Notes: generated by a model from the sequence alone, not told the origin. 64,000 bases of DNA from Alistipes sp. (GCA_017630455.1 JAGBVG010000023.1:1-64000); one strand, 5' to 3'. Positions 36,953 through 45,026 are shown, counted from the stretch's first letter. Numbers and translations are program-made.

Positions 36953-38221
36953 ATGGTAGATATTTTTGATCGCTTGGCGAATAATGCCGGTGGACCTATT
37001 GGTCAGTATATGTCGGCTGTTCACGGCTATTTCGCATTCCCTAAGTTGGAGGGCGAACTTGGCCCACATATGATGTTCCGCGGTAAGCCCGTGCTTAACT
37101 GGAGCCTCAACAACTATCTTGGCTTGGCAAATCATCCCGAGGTGCGTGAGGCGGATGCCGAGGGTGCTAAGCAGTATGGTATGGCATACCCTATGGGTGC
37201 GCGTATGATGTCTGGACAGACAAAGTACCACGAGCAGTTGGAGCGTGAGTTGGCGGAGTTCGTAGGAAAGGAGGATGCCTTTCTTCTCAACTTCGGATAT
37301 CAGGGTATGATTTCGATTATCGACTGTCTGCTTACACCACGCGATGTTGTGGTCTACGACAAGGAGTGCCACGCCTGCATCATCGACGGTCTGCGTATGC
37401 ACCCAGGTAAGCGATTTGTCTATGCTCATAACGATGAGGAGTCGTTGCGCCGACAGTTGCAGCACGCTACGGAGCTCGCAGAGGAGCAGCGCGGTGGAGT
37501 GCTTGTGATCACCGAGGGTGTGTTCGGTATGAAGGGTGACCTCGGATTCTTGGATGTTATCGTGAGGATGAAAAAGGAGTTTAGCTTCCGCCTACTTGTC
37601 GACGATGCTCACGGCTTCGGTACTATGGGCGAGAATGGTCGCGGTACGGGTGACCACTTCGGCGTTCAGGATGAGATTGACGTGCTCTTCAACACCTTTG
37701 CCAAGTCTATGGCGGGCATCGGCGCCTTCGTCTGTGGCCCTCGCTGGCTTATCAACCTCTTCCGCTACAATATGCGCTCGCAACTCTATGCCAAGTCGTT
37801 GCCTATGCCTATGGTGCTCGGCGCGCTGAAACGTCTCGACCTCATCCGCAAGCATCCTGAGTATAAGGAGAAGCTGTGGGAGATAACCCGCGCATTGCAG
37901 AAGGGCCTTACCGACAATGGCTTCGACATCGGCGTTACGCAGTCTCCTGTGACACCTATCTATATGAAGGGTGGTAACGAGGAGGGTACTAACCTTATTG
38001 TCGACCTCCGCGAGAACTACGGCCTCTTCTGCTCTATTGTTATCTATCCTGTGATTCCTAAGGGTGAGATTATCCTGCGTGTTATACCTACTGCGGCACA
38101 TACGATGGAGGATGTAGAGTACACCATCAACACCTTTAAGGCTGTGCGTGCCAAGTTCGAGGCGGGTGAGTATATCAAGCCTATCCCACAGATGGCAGAC
38201 CCAGATTTCAAGGTAAGGTAG
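36953..38221 (+). CDS. PLP-dependent alpha-oxoamine synthase; candidate cysteate acyltransferase (SulA/CapA) or serine palmitoyltransferase
   Basis: A 422-residue fold-type I PLP enzyme. Visible residues: His stacking the cofactor in DKECHACIIDG, Asp in LLVDDAHGFG, and the PLP lysine K251 in NTFAKSMAGIG. The family condenses an amino acid with an acyl thioester (KBL, BioF, SPT, SulA/CapA). The N-terminal part (GYFAFPKLEGELGP, LNWSLNNYLGLANHPEV) resembles from memory the Bacteroidota group that includes the sulfonolipid enzymes rather than Bacteroides SPT. Sulfonolipids are known in Alistipes, and SulA was characterised from A. finegoldii. Assignment among these is not certain: KBL is less likely because no threonine dehydrogenase is adjacent. 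It is monocistronic with a terminator. Confidence 0.82.
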   Translation: MVDIFDRLANNAGGPIGQYMSAVHGYFAFPKLEGELGPHMMFRGKPVLNWSLNNYLGLANHPEVREADAEGAKQYGMAYPMGARMMSGQTKYHEQLERELAEFVGKEDAFLLNFGYQGMISIIDCLLTPRDVVVYDKECHACIIDGLRMHPGKRFVYAHNDEESLRRQLQHATELAEEQRGGVLVITEGVFGMKGDLGFLDVIVRMKKEFSFRLLVDDAHGFGTMGENGRGTGDHFGVQDEIDVLFNTFAKSMAGIGAFVCGPRWLINLFRYNMRSQLYAKSLPMPMVLGALKRLDLIRKHPEYKEKLWEITRALQKGLTDNGFDIGVTQSPVTPIYMKGGNEEGTNLIVDLRENYGLFCSIVIYPVIPKGEIILRVIPTAAHTMEDVEYTINTFKAVRAKFEAGEYIKPIPQMADPDFKVR

Positions 38222-38267
38222 CTCCGCGAGATAGGGCGCAGTTGTCGCTATTTTCCACAAAATAGGA

Positions 38268-38304
38268 GGGAGTGTCTAATAGATCTTTAGGCACTCCCTT
38301 TTTT
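38268..38304 (+). terminator. Terminator of the alpha-oxoamine synthase gene
   Basis: GGGAGTGTCTAA (38268-38279) pairs with TTAGGCACTCCC (38287-38298), one wobble, followed by six T. Confidence 0.88.
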
Positions 38305-38342
38305 GTAGAAGTCGTATAACCTTGTTAGATGGCTTCTCTACT

Positions 38343-38386
38343 AAAAAAAGAAGCGGATGGAAAATCCTCCATCCGTATTCTTCTTT
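38343..38386 (-). terminator. Terminator of rpmH
   Basis: On the minus strand CGGATGG / CCATCCG with flanking GAAG/CTTC pairs, then seven T. It is about 60 bp past the rpmH stop. A run of nine C (38408-38416) lies in the spacer. Confidence 0.8.
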
Positions 38387-38443
38387 CGTGGGCAGCAGCA
38401 TTTTTTACCCCCCCCCACAGAGTAACTATCGAGACGTGCTCGA

Positions 38444-38605
38444 TTAGTTGTACTTGAATGTTGCCTCGTCTGATACAGTCAACTTCTTGCGACCCTTAGC
38501 GCGACGTGCAGCCAATACCTTACGGCCATTGGCAGTAGCCATTCTCTGACGGAAACCGTGCTTGTTAATTCTCTTACGACGAGAAGGCTGGTAAGTTCTT
38601 TTCAT
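38444..38605 (-). CDS. rpmH: 50S ribosomal protein L34
   Basis: A short basic protein of 53 residues starting [18 protein letters not shown], with the L34 signature [21 protein letters not shown]. An ATG two codons upstream (38611) would give MAMKRTYQ; the 38605 start matches the usual family N-terminus. It is the smallest gene in the window. It has its own canonical promoter with an 80-90 nt leader. In many bacteria rpmH lies next to rnpA and dnaA; neither is adjacent here. Confidence 0.96.
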   Translation of the reverse strand: MKRTYQPSRRKRINKHGFRQRMATANGRKVLAARRAKGRKKLTVSDEATFKYN

Positions 38606-38700
38606 TGCCATAGTTGTATCGTTTTTTTATTGTTTTTGTTCCGCTTTTTAAAATATCGCTATCTCCCGGTAGGGGTATATAACGCTTCTTTTGTGAGGTG

Positions 38701-38730
38701 CAAAGGTACAATGAATTTTTATAATTGCAA
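38701..38730 (-). promoter_or_regulatory. Promoter of rpmH
   Basis: On the minus strand TTG (38730-38728), 19 bp, TACCTTTG (38708-38701). Confidence 0.75.
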
Positions 38731-38770
38731 ATAAATCACCAAAAAAAATGCAGTTTTTCCCGATTTTGCC

Positions 38771-39322
38771 CTAATCCTCGAAGAGATTTATCTCTCCGCG
38801 CTCCACTTTTCCGTATATTGCAGCCAACTCACCGATGGCGGGAGATATCACAGCGAGGGTGTCGGCAATAGCCTTCTCGCCACCGCCCTTGATGCGGTAG
38901 AGGAGTGCGGCATAGAGTGCGCGGAAGCATAGCTCCGTGTCGCTGATATCATCCTTGTCGATGATGGTGCGCAGGCGTGGAAGCTCCGCAGCGAGGGTCG
39001 AGTATGTCGCGCGGTAGTGCTCGCCCACGGGGAGTTTCATAAGCTGGAGGTGGAGGTTGTGGAGATCGGCTATGAGGTGCAACGAGTGCTCTATATGTCC
39101 CTGCGACTCCTTTCCCTCCTTGCGCAGCAGCTCCACAATCTGCATATACCAGTTAAAGATATTCTCCTTCTGCTGCTCGTCTGCCCCCTCGATCTTCGCC
39201 ACAAGGGTGCTGTAGATAGCCTCGGGGCTAAACTGCAACGCGCGCAGCAGATCCTCAATCTGCCATATATATAATATGTATTCGGCGATATTCTCCTTAC
39301 GTTTTTGAAGTGCTATCAGCAT
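38771..39322 (-). CDS. DUF4924 family protein
   Basis: A 183-residue, mostly helical, soluble protein starting MLIALQKRKENIAEYILYIWQ (two pieces: MLIALQKRKENIAEY, ILYIWQIED), characteristic of DUF4924, a family of unknown function found in Bacteroidota. No catalytic motif is visible. It is the last gene of the cdd operon, starting 2 bp after the stop of the nuclease lipoprotein gene, so it is translationally linked with it. Its function is unknown; the context (cytidine deaminase, RNA modification, tRNA proofreading, nuclease) does not point to one process. Confidence 0.85.
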   Translation of the reverse strand: MLIALQKRKENIAEYILYIWQIEDLLRALQFSPEAIYSTLVAKIEGADEQQKENIFNWYMQIVELLRKEGKESQGHIEHSLHLIADLHNLHLQLMKLPVGEHYRATYSTLAAELPRLRTIIDKDDISDTELCFRALYAALLYRIKGGGEKAIADTLAVISPAIGELAAIYGKVERGEINLFED

Positions 39323-39324
39323 AA

Positions 39325-40641
39325 TTATAACCAGTCGTTAGTGTTAAGTGTACTCTTTGGTGCGTTAGGCACGTTGGAGAAGTATGTAAAGCCTGTTAGC
39401 TTCTCAAGCTCCTCGATGGTGATCATATCCTTAGCCTGGGGTTTGTGACCCTTATCCTGCTCGTGGCATATCACAAAAGCACCGCACTGAAGCTCCGATG
39501 CCGAGCAATCCTTAACTGCCTTGCCCGAACTGCCGCTCTTTGTGCGTAGCAAGGCATAGTAGAACATAGTCGGCTTCGACACGTCGTTTCTGCCACCAAA
39601 GGATATCTTCTTCGGCGAACCCGTGTTGCCATATTTGTCTGTATACTTGTCGAAGTATGCGCCAATTACGACGTAAAGCGTATCGCTACATACAAGGTCA
39701 TCAATATGGTCCTCGAGGTTGTTCCACGCGCCGCCACCAGTGTTGAAGGTGTCGGAATATTGCGGAGCTATGTTCGAGAAGTAGAAGACCTGCTTATTTG
39801 TGGCTGTCGACGAGAGACGGTCTGCCGAACCGAGCATATGACCATTGTTGCAACCGCTGTCGGCATCCTTCTTGCGATACTGAATGTCGGATGGAATCTG
39901 CGGATCTTGCGTATAGGCATCGGTGCGGTTTGCTCCACTCTGATAGCACTTATGGCGCGGTGCTGCTACCCACACAGGGCAGTGGTGCTCCGATGAGAAG
40001 CATACGGTGTAGTTACGTGCCGAGCCGTTGCGCTGCGCATTCTTCTCGCCACCCGCACAGAGGTGATGAGCGTAGTAGTACGTAGAGTTCACATCATCGC
40101 GACCATCGGCATTGGCATCTACCTCTATCGGAAGCTCGTACCAGCAGCTGCGATATGTCTTGCCATTCGTAGGTGTTGGGTCAGGTGTAGGCTCTGGCTC
40201 TGGCTTAGGTTCTGGTTCCGGCTCTGGCTCTGGCTCAGGTTCCGGTGTTGGGTCTGGTTCTGGCTCTGGGTTTGGCGTGTCGTTGCCGAGAGTTTTGAAC
40301 TCTGAACCTTTGAATGTCCAGCTGTCGCCCTCGGCACGCACAAAGACACTATAGGTGTATGGCGTCGAGGGTGTGAGGTCGCCGATTGTGAGGGTTATGA
40401 TACGTCCCTTCTCGGCGCTGTGCCAATCATACTTCTCGCTTCCCGAGCGCGAAATCATAAATCCCACCTGCTCTATAGCCTTGAAATCGGAGGCGTTAAT
40501 CGTGGCGGTGAGGGTTACCTCGTTGGTGCTTACGCTCTCAACCTCACTCTCCACCAATGTGCAGGAGAATGGGGTTTCATTGCTGCACGATGTGGCAATG
40601 ATCATCGCCAACGAGCAAATGATAAGTAATAAATGTCGCAT
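39325..40641 (-). CDS. NUC1-type DNA/RNA non-specific endonuclease lipoprotein
   Basis: A 438-residue lipoprotein; the start at 40641 (MRHLLLIICSLAMIIATSC, lipid on Cys19) is chosen for its signal, and it overlaps the dtd stop by one base (TAATG). Residues about 25-115 form a fibronectin-like beta domain, followed by a roughly 35-residue Pro-Glu linker (residues about 118-158), then the nuclease domain. The betabetaalpha-metal motif appears as NNGHMLGSADR rather than the canonical DRGH, keeping the catalytic His; FYFSNIAPQ and the FNTGGGAWNNLE segment match the NUC1 family. It would degrade extracellular nucleic acid, feeding nucleotide salvage. Several extra cysteines suggest disulfides. It is second to last in the cdd operon. 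Confidence 0.9.
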   Translation of the reverse strand: MRHLLLIICSLAMIIATSCSNETPFSCTLVESEVESVSTNEVTLTATINASDFKAIEQVGFMISRSGSEKYDWHSAEKGRIITLTIGDLTPSTPYTYSVFVRAEGDSWTFKGSEFKTLGNDTPNPEPEPDPTPEPEPEPEPEPEPKPEPEPTPDPTPTNGKTYRSCWYELPIEVDANADGRDDVNSTYYYAHHLCAGGEKNAQRNGSARNYTVCFSSEHHCPVWVAAPRHKCYQSGANRTDAYTQDPQIPSDIQYRKKDADSGCNNGHMLGSADRLSSTATNKQVFYFSNIAPQYSDTFNTGGGAWNNLEDHIDDLVCSDTLYVVIGAYFDKYTDKYGNTGSPKKISFGGRNDVSKPTMFYYALLRTKSGSSGKAVKDCSASELQCGAFVICHEQDKGHKPQAKDMITIEELEKLTGFTYFSNVPNAPKSTLNTNDWL

Positions 40642-41093
40642 TATTCTCTGTTTTTTGAATCTATCCAAATAGTTACAGGACCGTCATTCGTGAGTTCGAT
40701 CTTCATATCGGCGCCAAATTCTCCCGTGGCAACGCTGCGTCCCAAAGCCTCCTCCACGCTGCGCACAAACTGCTGGTAGAGCGGCTTCGATACAGCCTCG
40801 GGTGCAGCCTTAATCCACGATGGGCGGTTGCCTTTCTTCGTTAGGGCGTGGAGCGTGAACTGGCTGACAATCATTATGTCGCCAGCTATATCCTCCACCG
40901 AGAGGTTCATAACCCCCGCCTCGTCGTCGAAGATGCGTAGCTGCACGAGCTTCTTCGTAAGCCACGCTATATCCTCGTCTGTTTCGTCGTTGCCCACACC
41001 AACCAATACCACCAGGCCCTTGCCAATCTGGGAGAATACCTCACCGCCGATGTGGCAACGCGCCTCAGTAACACGCTGTATTAGTAGTCTCAT
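40641..41093 (-). CDS. dtd: D-aminoacyl-tRNA deacylase
   Basis: A 150-residue proofreading enzyme that removes D-amino acids (and misloaded Gly) from tRNA. The start MRLLIQRVTEARCHIGGE at 41093 fits the family; its ATG overlaps the TGA of the upstream pseudouridine synthase gene by four bases. Family motifs are VSQFTLHALTKKGNRPSW and the Gly-cisPro motif NDGPVTIWIDS near the C-terminus. Third gene of the cdd operon. Confidence 0.96.
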   Translation of the reverse strand: MRLLIQRVTEARCHIGGEVFSQIGKGLVVLVGVGNDETDEDIAWLTKKLVQLRIFDDEAGVMNLSVEDIAGDIMIVSQFTLHALTKKGNRPSWIKAAPEAVSKPLYQQFVRSVEEALGRSVATGEFGADMKIELTNDGPVTIWIDSKNRE

Positions 41094-41782
41094 TGCTGTG
41101 CCTCCTCGAAGAATGTCCAAAGGTTGTCGTTCTTAGGCACTGGAGCTGTGATGCTAATCTCTGCGCCTCCTACGGGGTGTGCAAAGGTTATCTTGCGCGA
41201 GTGGAGCGAGATGCCGCCATCCTTGTTCGAACGCTTTGCGCCATACTTCAAGTCACCCTTGATAGGGCAGCCTATAGCCGAAAGCTGAGCGCGAATCTGG
41301 TGGTGGCGACCAGTCTTGAGATCTACCTCCACAAGGGTGTAGTTTGTCGAAGCTCCGAGCACCTCATAATCGAGGATCGCCTCCTTGCCATCGCCCTTTG
41401 GACGCTGATGTGCGTGCGAACGGTTGGTCTTGGGGTTGCGCACAATCCAGTGGTGGAGCGTACCCTCCTCGTCATTAGGGCGATTCTCGGTGATGGCCCA
41501 ATAGGTCTTCTTAATCTTATGCTCGCGAATCATCTCGTTGAGTCGTGTGAGGGCCTTGGAGCTCTTGGCGAAGAGCACAGCACCACTTACAGGGCGGTCT
41601 ATGCGGTGCACTACGCCGAGGAATACCGCTCCGGGCTTGTGGTCGCGAATCTTTATCATCGCCTTGATCTGATCCTCGATGGCCTCAGTGCCGTCGGGGT
41701 CGCTCTGCACGAGGTCGCCCACGTGTTTATTGACAATCATAAGGTGATTGTCCTCGTAAAGAATATCGTTGATAGTAAACAT
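41090..41782 (-). CDS. RluA-family RNA pseudouridine synthase (no S4 domain)
   Basis: A 230-residue enzyme with the catalytic Asp in VVHRIDRPVSGAVLFAKS and the later KTGRHHQIRAQLSAIG motif. It lacks an N-terminal S4 domain, unlike the RluD homologue at 59253. It converts uridine to pseudouridine in rRNA or tRNA; the target cannot be told. It starts one base after the cdd stop and overlaps dtd by four bases, so it is coupled to both. Confidence 0.94.
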   Translation of the reverse strand: MFTINDILYEDNHLMIVNKHVGDLVQSDPDGTEAIEDQIKAMIKIRDHKPGAVFLGVVHRIDRPVSGAVLFAKSSKALTRLNEMIREHKIKKTYWAITENRPNDEEGTLHHWIVRNPKTNRSHAHQRPKGDGKEAILDYEVLGASTNYTLVEVDLKTGRHHQIRAQLSAIGCPIKGDLKYGAKRSNKDGGISLHSRKITFAHPVGGAEISITAPVPKNDNLWTFFEEAQQ

Positions 41783-41783
41783 A

Positions 41784-42239
41784 TTACAACTTAAATGTAA
41801 AGGGTAATAACTTCTCTGCAGAATCTATGACGGTTGCTGTTCCTGCGCCCGACATAATCACACGTATGGGGCTCTTCTGCCTGCGCTCCACGTCGACAAT
41901 CACCTGGCGGCACTGTCCGCAAGGGTAGCACTCGCGCTCCGAGGGGTCGGAGGCTATGGCCAAGGTCTCGATAGGGTCGTCGCCGTAGTTCGACTCCACG
42001 TAGAAGAGCAGCGAACGCTCGGCGCAGAGGCCTGCGGGGTAAACCTCGCTCTCGAAGTTTGAGGCGTGGAGCGTGCGGCCACTCTTGAGGCGCACTGCAG
42101 CACCCACGTGGAAGTTGGAGTAGGGTGCATTGGCTTTTTTTGTAGCCTCCTCAGCCTCCTTGACGAGTGCGTAATCCTCTGCTCCAAGCTCCTCGAGGGA
42201 GTCGCAGTGGGTGTATGATATCTCCAAAATCTGTTTCAT
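41784..42239 (-). CDS. cdd: Cytidine deaminase
   Basis: About 151 residues from MKQILEISYTHC at 42239 (an ATG at 42251 gives four more residues and cannot be excluded). It is a tetrameric-type zinc enzyme: GLCAERSLLF (zinc Cys and catalytic Glu) and ECYPCGQCRQ (two zinc Cys). It deaminates cytidine and deoxycytidine to uridine derivatives for salvage. First gene of a five-gene operon with genes packed within 2 bp of each other; a -7 box TATCTTTG lies 30 bp upstream. Confidence 0.95.
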   Translation of the reverse strand: MKQILEISYTHCDSLEELGAEDYALVKEAEEATKKANAPYSNFHVGAAVRLKSGRTLHASNFESEVYPAGLCAERSLLFYVESNYGDDPIETLAIASDPSERECYPCGQCRQVIVDVERRQKSPIRVIMSGAGTATVIDSAEKLLPFTFKL

Positions 42240-42268
42240 AGCAGAAATCATTTGGTTAATATTATGTG

Positions 42269-42276
42269 CAAAGATA
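42269..42276 (-). promoter_or_regulatory. -7 box of the cdd operon
   Basis: TATCTTTG on the minus strand. No TTG is seen at the expected distance. Confidence 0.5.
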
Positions 42277-42291
42277 AGAATTTTTTATGAA

Positions 42292-42516
42292 TTGGTAGTT
42301 AGTAATGAGTAATTAGTAGTGTGTCATCTCTTTGAGATGATTTAGGAATGGGGAATGATGGGGATTGATAGGGATAAATGGGTACTACCCGTAACTACCC
42401 ATCTCTACCCATAACTCCCCATAAAAGAAAGTAGGGGGTCCCCAAGAACTCCCTAACTTCCCGATCGCTCCAACTGAGCGACCCTATTACTCATTACTCA
42501 TTACTCACTCCTCATT
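42292..42516. repeat. MITE-like intergenic element (copy B)
   Basis: It starts with GTTAGTAATGAGTAATTAG-type sequence and ends with TACTCATTACTCATTACTC and ACTCCTCATT, an imperfect inverse. Like copy A at 17567-17730 it holds a 'taactacccatctctaccc' core and a CATCTC/GAGATG hairpin, here in the opposite relative orientation. No ORF is seen; it fills the 263-bp gap between cdd and the PepSY-like pair. Confidence 0.6.
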
Positions 42517-43000
42517 AAATGTAGTAGTAGATATTGTTGTAATCCTCTATATCCACGGCGGTGCGAAGAAGCTCGCCATCTGCGTTGTAGTCGAGGTATA
42601 TGTCTGCTATGTAGCCGTTTACGTAGATCTCTGCCTCGATGAAGTAGATGGTCTCCTTGTTCGGACGCTCCAATCGGTCTACATCGTCTACAGGGGTCTC
42701 CGCGCCATACTCGCTCTCGAATGCTGTCTGAACAGCTGACGGAAGGTCGTTGTATTTCATATCATACTTCGTGCCTGCCCATACCTCATCCTTGTACCAC
42801 GCCTCGCACTCTCCCTCGCCAGGGATGCGGAACTCTGCAATGGCATAGCCGTGTCGCTTCTCCCACTCAACATCTACGGCAGTAGGATACATCTCGCTGA
42901 AACTGCTTCGAAGTGCCACGGGAGCGTTGTAGTCATCATCGCACGCCGCGAGCATTGCCGTGCCAAGAAGCGCGGCAAAAATATATAAAATCTTTTTCAT
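42515..43000 (-). CDS. PepSY-like (DUF2874) lipoprotein
   Basis: A 161-residue exported protein with a lipobox (MKKILYIFAALLGTAMLAAC, Cys20) followed by DDDY, compatible with surface export. Two PepSY-like repeats follow, with the typical spacing of aromatic and acidic residues (FSEMYPTAVDVEWEKRHGYAIAEF and the later half ending in a YYYI tail; the first is given here in parts: FSEMYPTAVDVEW, KRHGYAIAEF). The family is widespread in gut Bacteroidota; function is unknown, though PepSY domains may inhibit peptidases. It lies 27 bp after a paralogous gene. Confidence 0.88.
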   Translation of the reverse strand: MKKILYIFAALLGTAMLAACDDDYNAPVALRSSFSEMYPTAVDVEWEKRHGYAIAEFRIPGEGECEAWYKDEVWAGTKYDMKYNDLPSAVQTAFESEYGAETPVDDVDRLERPNKETIYFIEAEIYVNGYIADIYLDYNADGELLRTAVDIEDYNNIYYYI

Positions 43001-43027
43001 AGTTGCCTGAAATATAATATGTTGACG

Positions 43028-43483
43028 TTAGTCATCGATCTCTACAAGGCGGTAGCTGCGGTCGAACGTTAGCTCGAGGCCTCCAGTAATTTTGGCCTCC
43101 CAGTTGCCGTGCTTGCGCTTGATCTCTGTGATCTTTTTCTCGGGGTAGTTATTGGCAATGTAGTTCTGAATCTTATCAGGAACAAGTCTGTTTGGTACCT
43201 CGCTATAGCGGCACGACACCTCGGTCCACTCGCCGTTGCTGTCGAACTCGAGCTTCACGCCCGATGCGAATACCACCTTGTACTCATTGCCCATAATTTC
43301 CTTGTCGAGGATTATGTGCGATGCCTGCTCCTTAGCAAAATACTTCTCTATGAATGCTTTAGCATCTGCAGGAAGCTCGCTGTAGTCGATGGGCTTGTCG
43401 TCATCGAAGAGGATGTTGTTTGCGGCAAAAGCTGCCGAAGCTGTCATAATTATTGATAGGATAAATGCTGAAATCTTTTTCAT
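43028..43483 (-). CDS. PepSY-like secreted protein
   Basis: A 151-residue protein with a cleavable signal (MKKISAFILSIIMTASAAFA) and two PepSY-like repeats (LPADAKAFIEKYF with the YKVVFASGVKLEFDSNGEW strand set, then IQNYIANNYPEKKI with LELTFDRSY). Unlike its neighbour it has no lipobox cysteine, so it is predicted to be periplasmic. First of a two-gene operon. A near-consensus promoter with exact 19-bp spacing lies about 55 bp upstream. Function unknown. Confidence 0.88.
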   Translation of the reverse strand: MKKISAFILSIIMTASAAFAANNILFDDDKPIDYSELPADAKAFIEKYFAKEQASHIILDKEIMGNEYKVVFASGVKLEFDSNGEWTEVSCRYSEVPNRLVPDKIQNYIANNYPEKKITEIKRKHGNWEAKITGGLELTFDRSYRLVEIDD

Positions 43484-43536
43484 AGTTATAAAAATTTTTA
43501 GTTATAGTTGATTGTTTTATGTTTATTTTCTGGTTG

Positions 43537-43567
43537 CAAAGATTGTACAAATTTTTTAATCTGCAAA
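43537..43567 (-). promoter_or_regulatory. Promoter of the PepSY-like pair
   Basis: On the minus strand TTTG, 19 bp, AATCTTTG (43544-43537); one mismatch in the -7 box. Confidence 0.55.
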
Positions 43568-43681
43568 CAAAACTGGTCTAAAATATTAGTTTTTAGGTCA
43601 AATTTTCTGCATATTGATTGCATATCGCCTTTTTCTGCGAAAATTTTATGGCAATGTTATCTATTCTACGAATTTTTTTCA

Positions 43682-43689
43682 TATCTTTG
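43682..43689 (+). promoter_or_regulatory. -7 box of the GNAT-type gene
   Basis: TATCTTTG, 37 bp before the ATG; -33 not evident. Confidence 0.5.
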
Positions 43690-43726
43690 TATGACTATAC
43701 TATTATGAAATAATAACATTAATAAT

Positions 43727-44962
43727 ATGGTAAATACGAAGTACCGTCTTGTGGAGGTTGTGTGTGGCGATAGGCGTTTGGAGCGAGAGTTCCTCGACCT
43801 TTCCAAGAAGATATATAGGGATAATCCAAACTGGGTTTGTCCGTTCGATAGCTCGATACTCGCGGTCTTTGACCCTGCAAAGAACAAACTCTTTGGCGAT
43901 GGCGAGGCTGTGCGTTGGGTTGCTTACAATAGCGAGGGGGAGTGTGTAGGTCGCATCGCGGCGTTTTACGATAAGGGTCACGCATACGGCTATGAGCAGC
44001 CTACGGGAGGCTGTGGATTCTTCGAGGCGATAGATGATCAGGAGCTTGCCAATGTGTTGTTCGATGCGGCTCGCGACTGGCTTAAGGAGCGAGGTATGGA
44101 GGCTATGGATGGCCCTATAAACTTTGGCTCGCGCGATGCGTGGTGGGGACTCCTCGTGGAGGGTTATGAGTATCAGCCGCTCTTTGAGAATCCTTATCAT
44201 CCGCCTTACTATAAGGATCTGTTCGAGAACTACGGTTTTCAGAACTACTTTAACCAGAATACCTATCTCTGGAACATATTTGACGATGATGTGAACGAGG
44301 TTGTTCACGACCGTGTGAAGCGTCTGATGTCCACGCCAGGATATCGCTTTGCACCCATCGGCGACGAGGATTTGTATTCGGCAGTCGAGAAGCTGCGCGT
44401 TATATATAATAAGGCGTGGGCGTTGTTCACAGGTGTGCAGCCTATGACCTCGGAGGAGGCGCGACAGATGGCTGACACTATGCGTCCCATCATCGACCGC
44501 AACCTTATCTGGTTTGCATACTTCAACGATGAGCCTATAGGCTTCTTCGTTATGGTGCCCGACCTGAACCGCCTCATCGGTAAGTATAACGGCAAGTTTG
44601 GCATCGTAAACAAACTTCGTATGATGTGGGATTTGAAGGTGCGCAAAAAGTGTGACCGCATCTTCGCTGTCATCTTCGGCATCACGCCAGAGTTTCAGGG
44701 CAAGGGCGTGGAGTCGGGATTTATGAAGGCTATGCTCGAGGGCTACCTCCGCACCGAGAAGAACGAATATAAAACCGTGGAGTTTGCGTGGATTGGCGAC
44801 TTCAATCCGGTGATGAATCGTATGGTGGAGCGATATATCTGTGCGCGCAAGCATAAGATGCACACCACATACCGCTACCTCTTCGACCGTGAGAAGGAGT
44901 TTACACGTTGCCCGCGTGTGGGTCTCAAGCCTCGTCCTAAGAGCGAGATCCTGCAGGCGTAG
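43727..44962 (+). CDS. GNAT-fold protein, YghO-like (acyltransferase of unknown substrate)
   Basis: A 411-residue soluble protein. The C-terminal half reads as an acyl-CoA N-acyltransferase fold (IWFAYFNDEPIGFFVMV as strands 4-5, then FGITPEFQGKGVESGFMKAM as the pyrophosphate-binding loop and helix). The N-terminal half (DNPNWVCPFDSSIL, GPINFGSRDAWWGLLVEG) matches from memory the YghO-like group, sometimes annotated as N-acetyltransferase. The substrate is unknown. Bacterial ceramide synthases are also of GNAT type, so a link to sphingo- or sulfonolipid N-acylation is conceivable but not shown. It is followed after 64 bp by gcvT, possibly on the same transcript. Confidence 0.75.
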   Translation: MVNTKYRLVEVVCGDRRLEREFLDLSKKIYRDNPNWVCPFDSSILAVFDPAKNKLFGDGEAVRWVAYNSEGECVGRIAAFYDKGHAYGYEQPTGGCGFFEAIDDQELANVLFDAARDWLKERGMEAMDGPINFGSRDAWWGLLVEGYEYQPLFENPYHPPYYKDLFENYGFQNYFNQNTYLWNIFDDDVNEVVHDRVKRLMSTPGYRFAPIGDEDLYSAVEKLRVIYNKAWALFTGVQPMTSEEARQMADTMRPIIDRNLIWFAYFNDEPIGFFVMVPDLNRLIGKYNGKFGIVNKLRMMWDLKVRKKCDRIFAVIFGITPEFQGKGVESGFMKAMLEGYLRTEKNEYKTVEFAWIGDFNPVMNRMVERYICARKHKMHTTYRYLFDREKEFTRCPRVGLKPRPKSEILQA

Positions 44963-45026
44963 TACCCCCCCACCAAAAAAATAAGAGAAATTAACCAATA
45001 GCTAAAACTATAAAACTTACAACAAA

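Noticed and set aside
38408..38416. Run of nine C as a phase-variation tract
   Set aside because: It lies outside any reading frame, between rpmH stop and its terminator, so slippage would change no protein.
43703..44998. Long minus-strand open frame opposite the GNAT gene
   Set aside because: Same reason: antisense frame of a biased coding sequence, low-similarity composition rich in His, Leu and Arg.
44963..45026. A separate promoter for gcvT
   Set aside because: No TAnnTTTG box was found in the gap; co-transcription with the GNAT gene is simpler.
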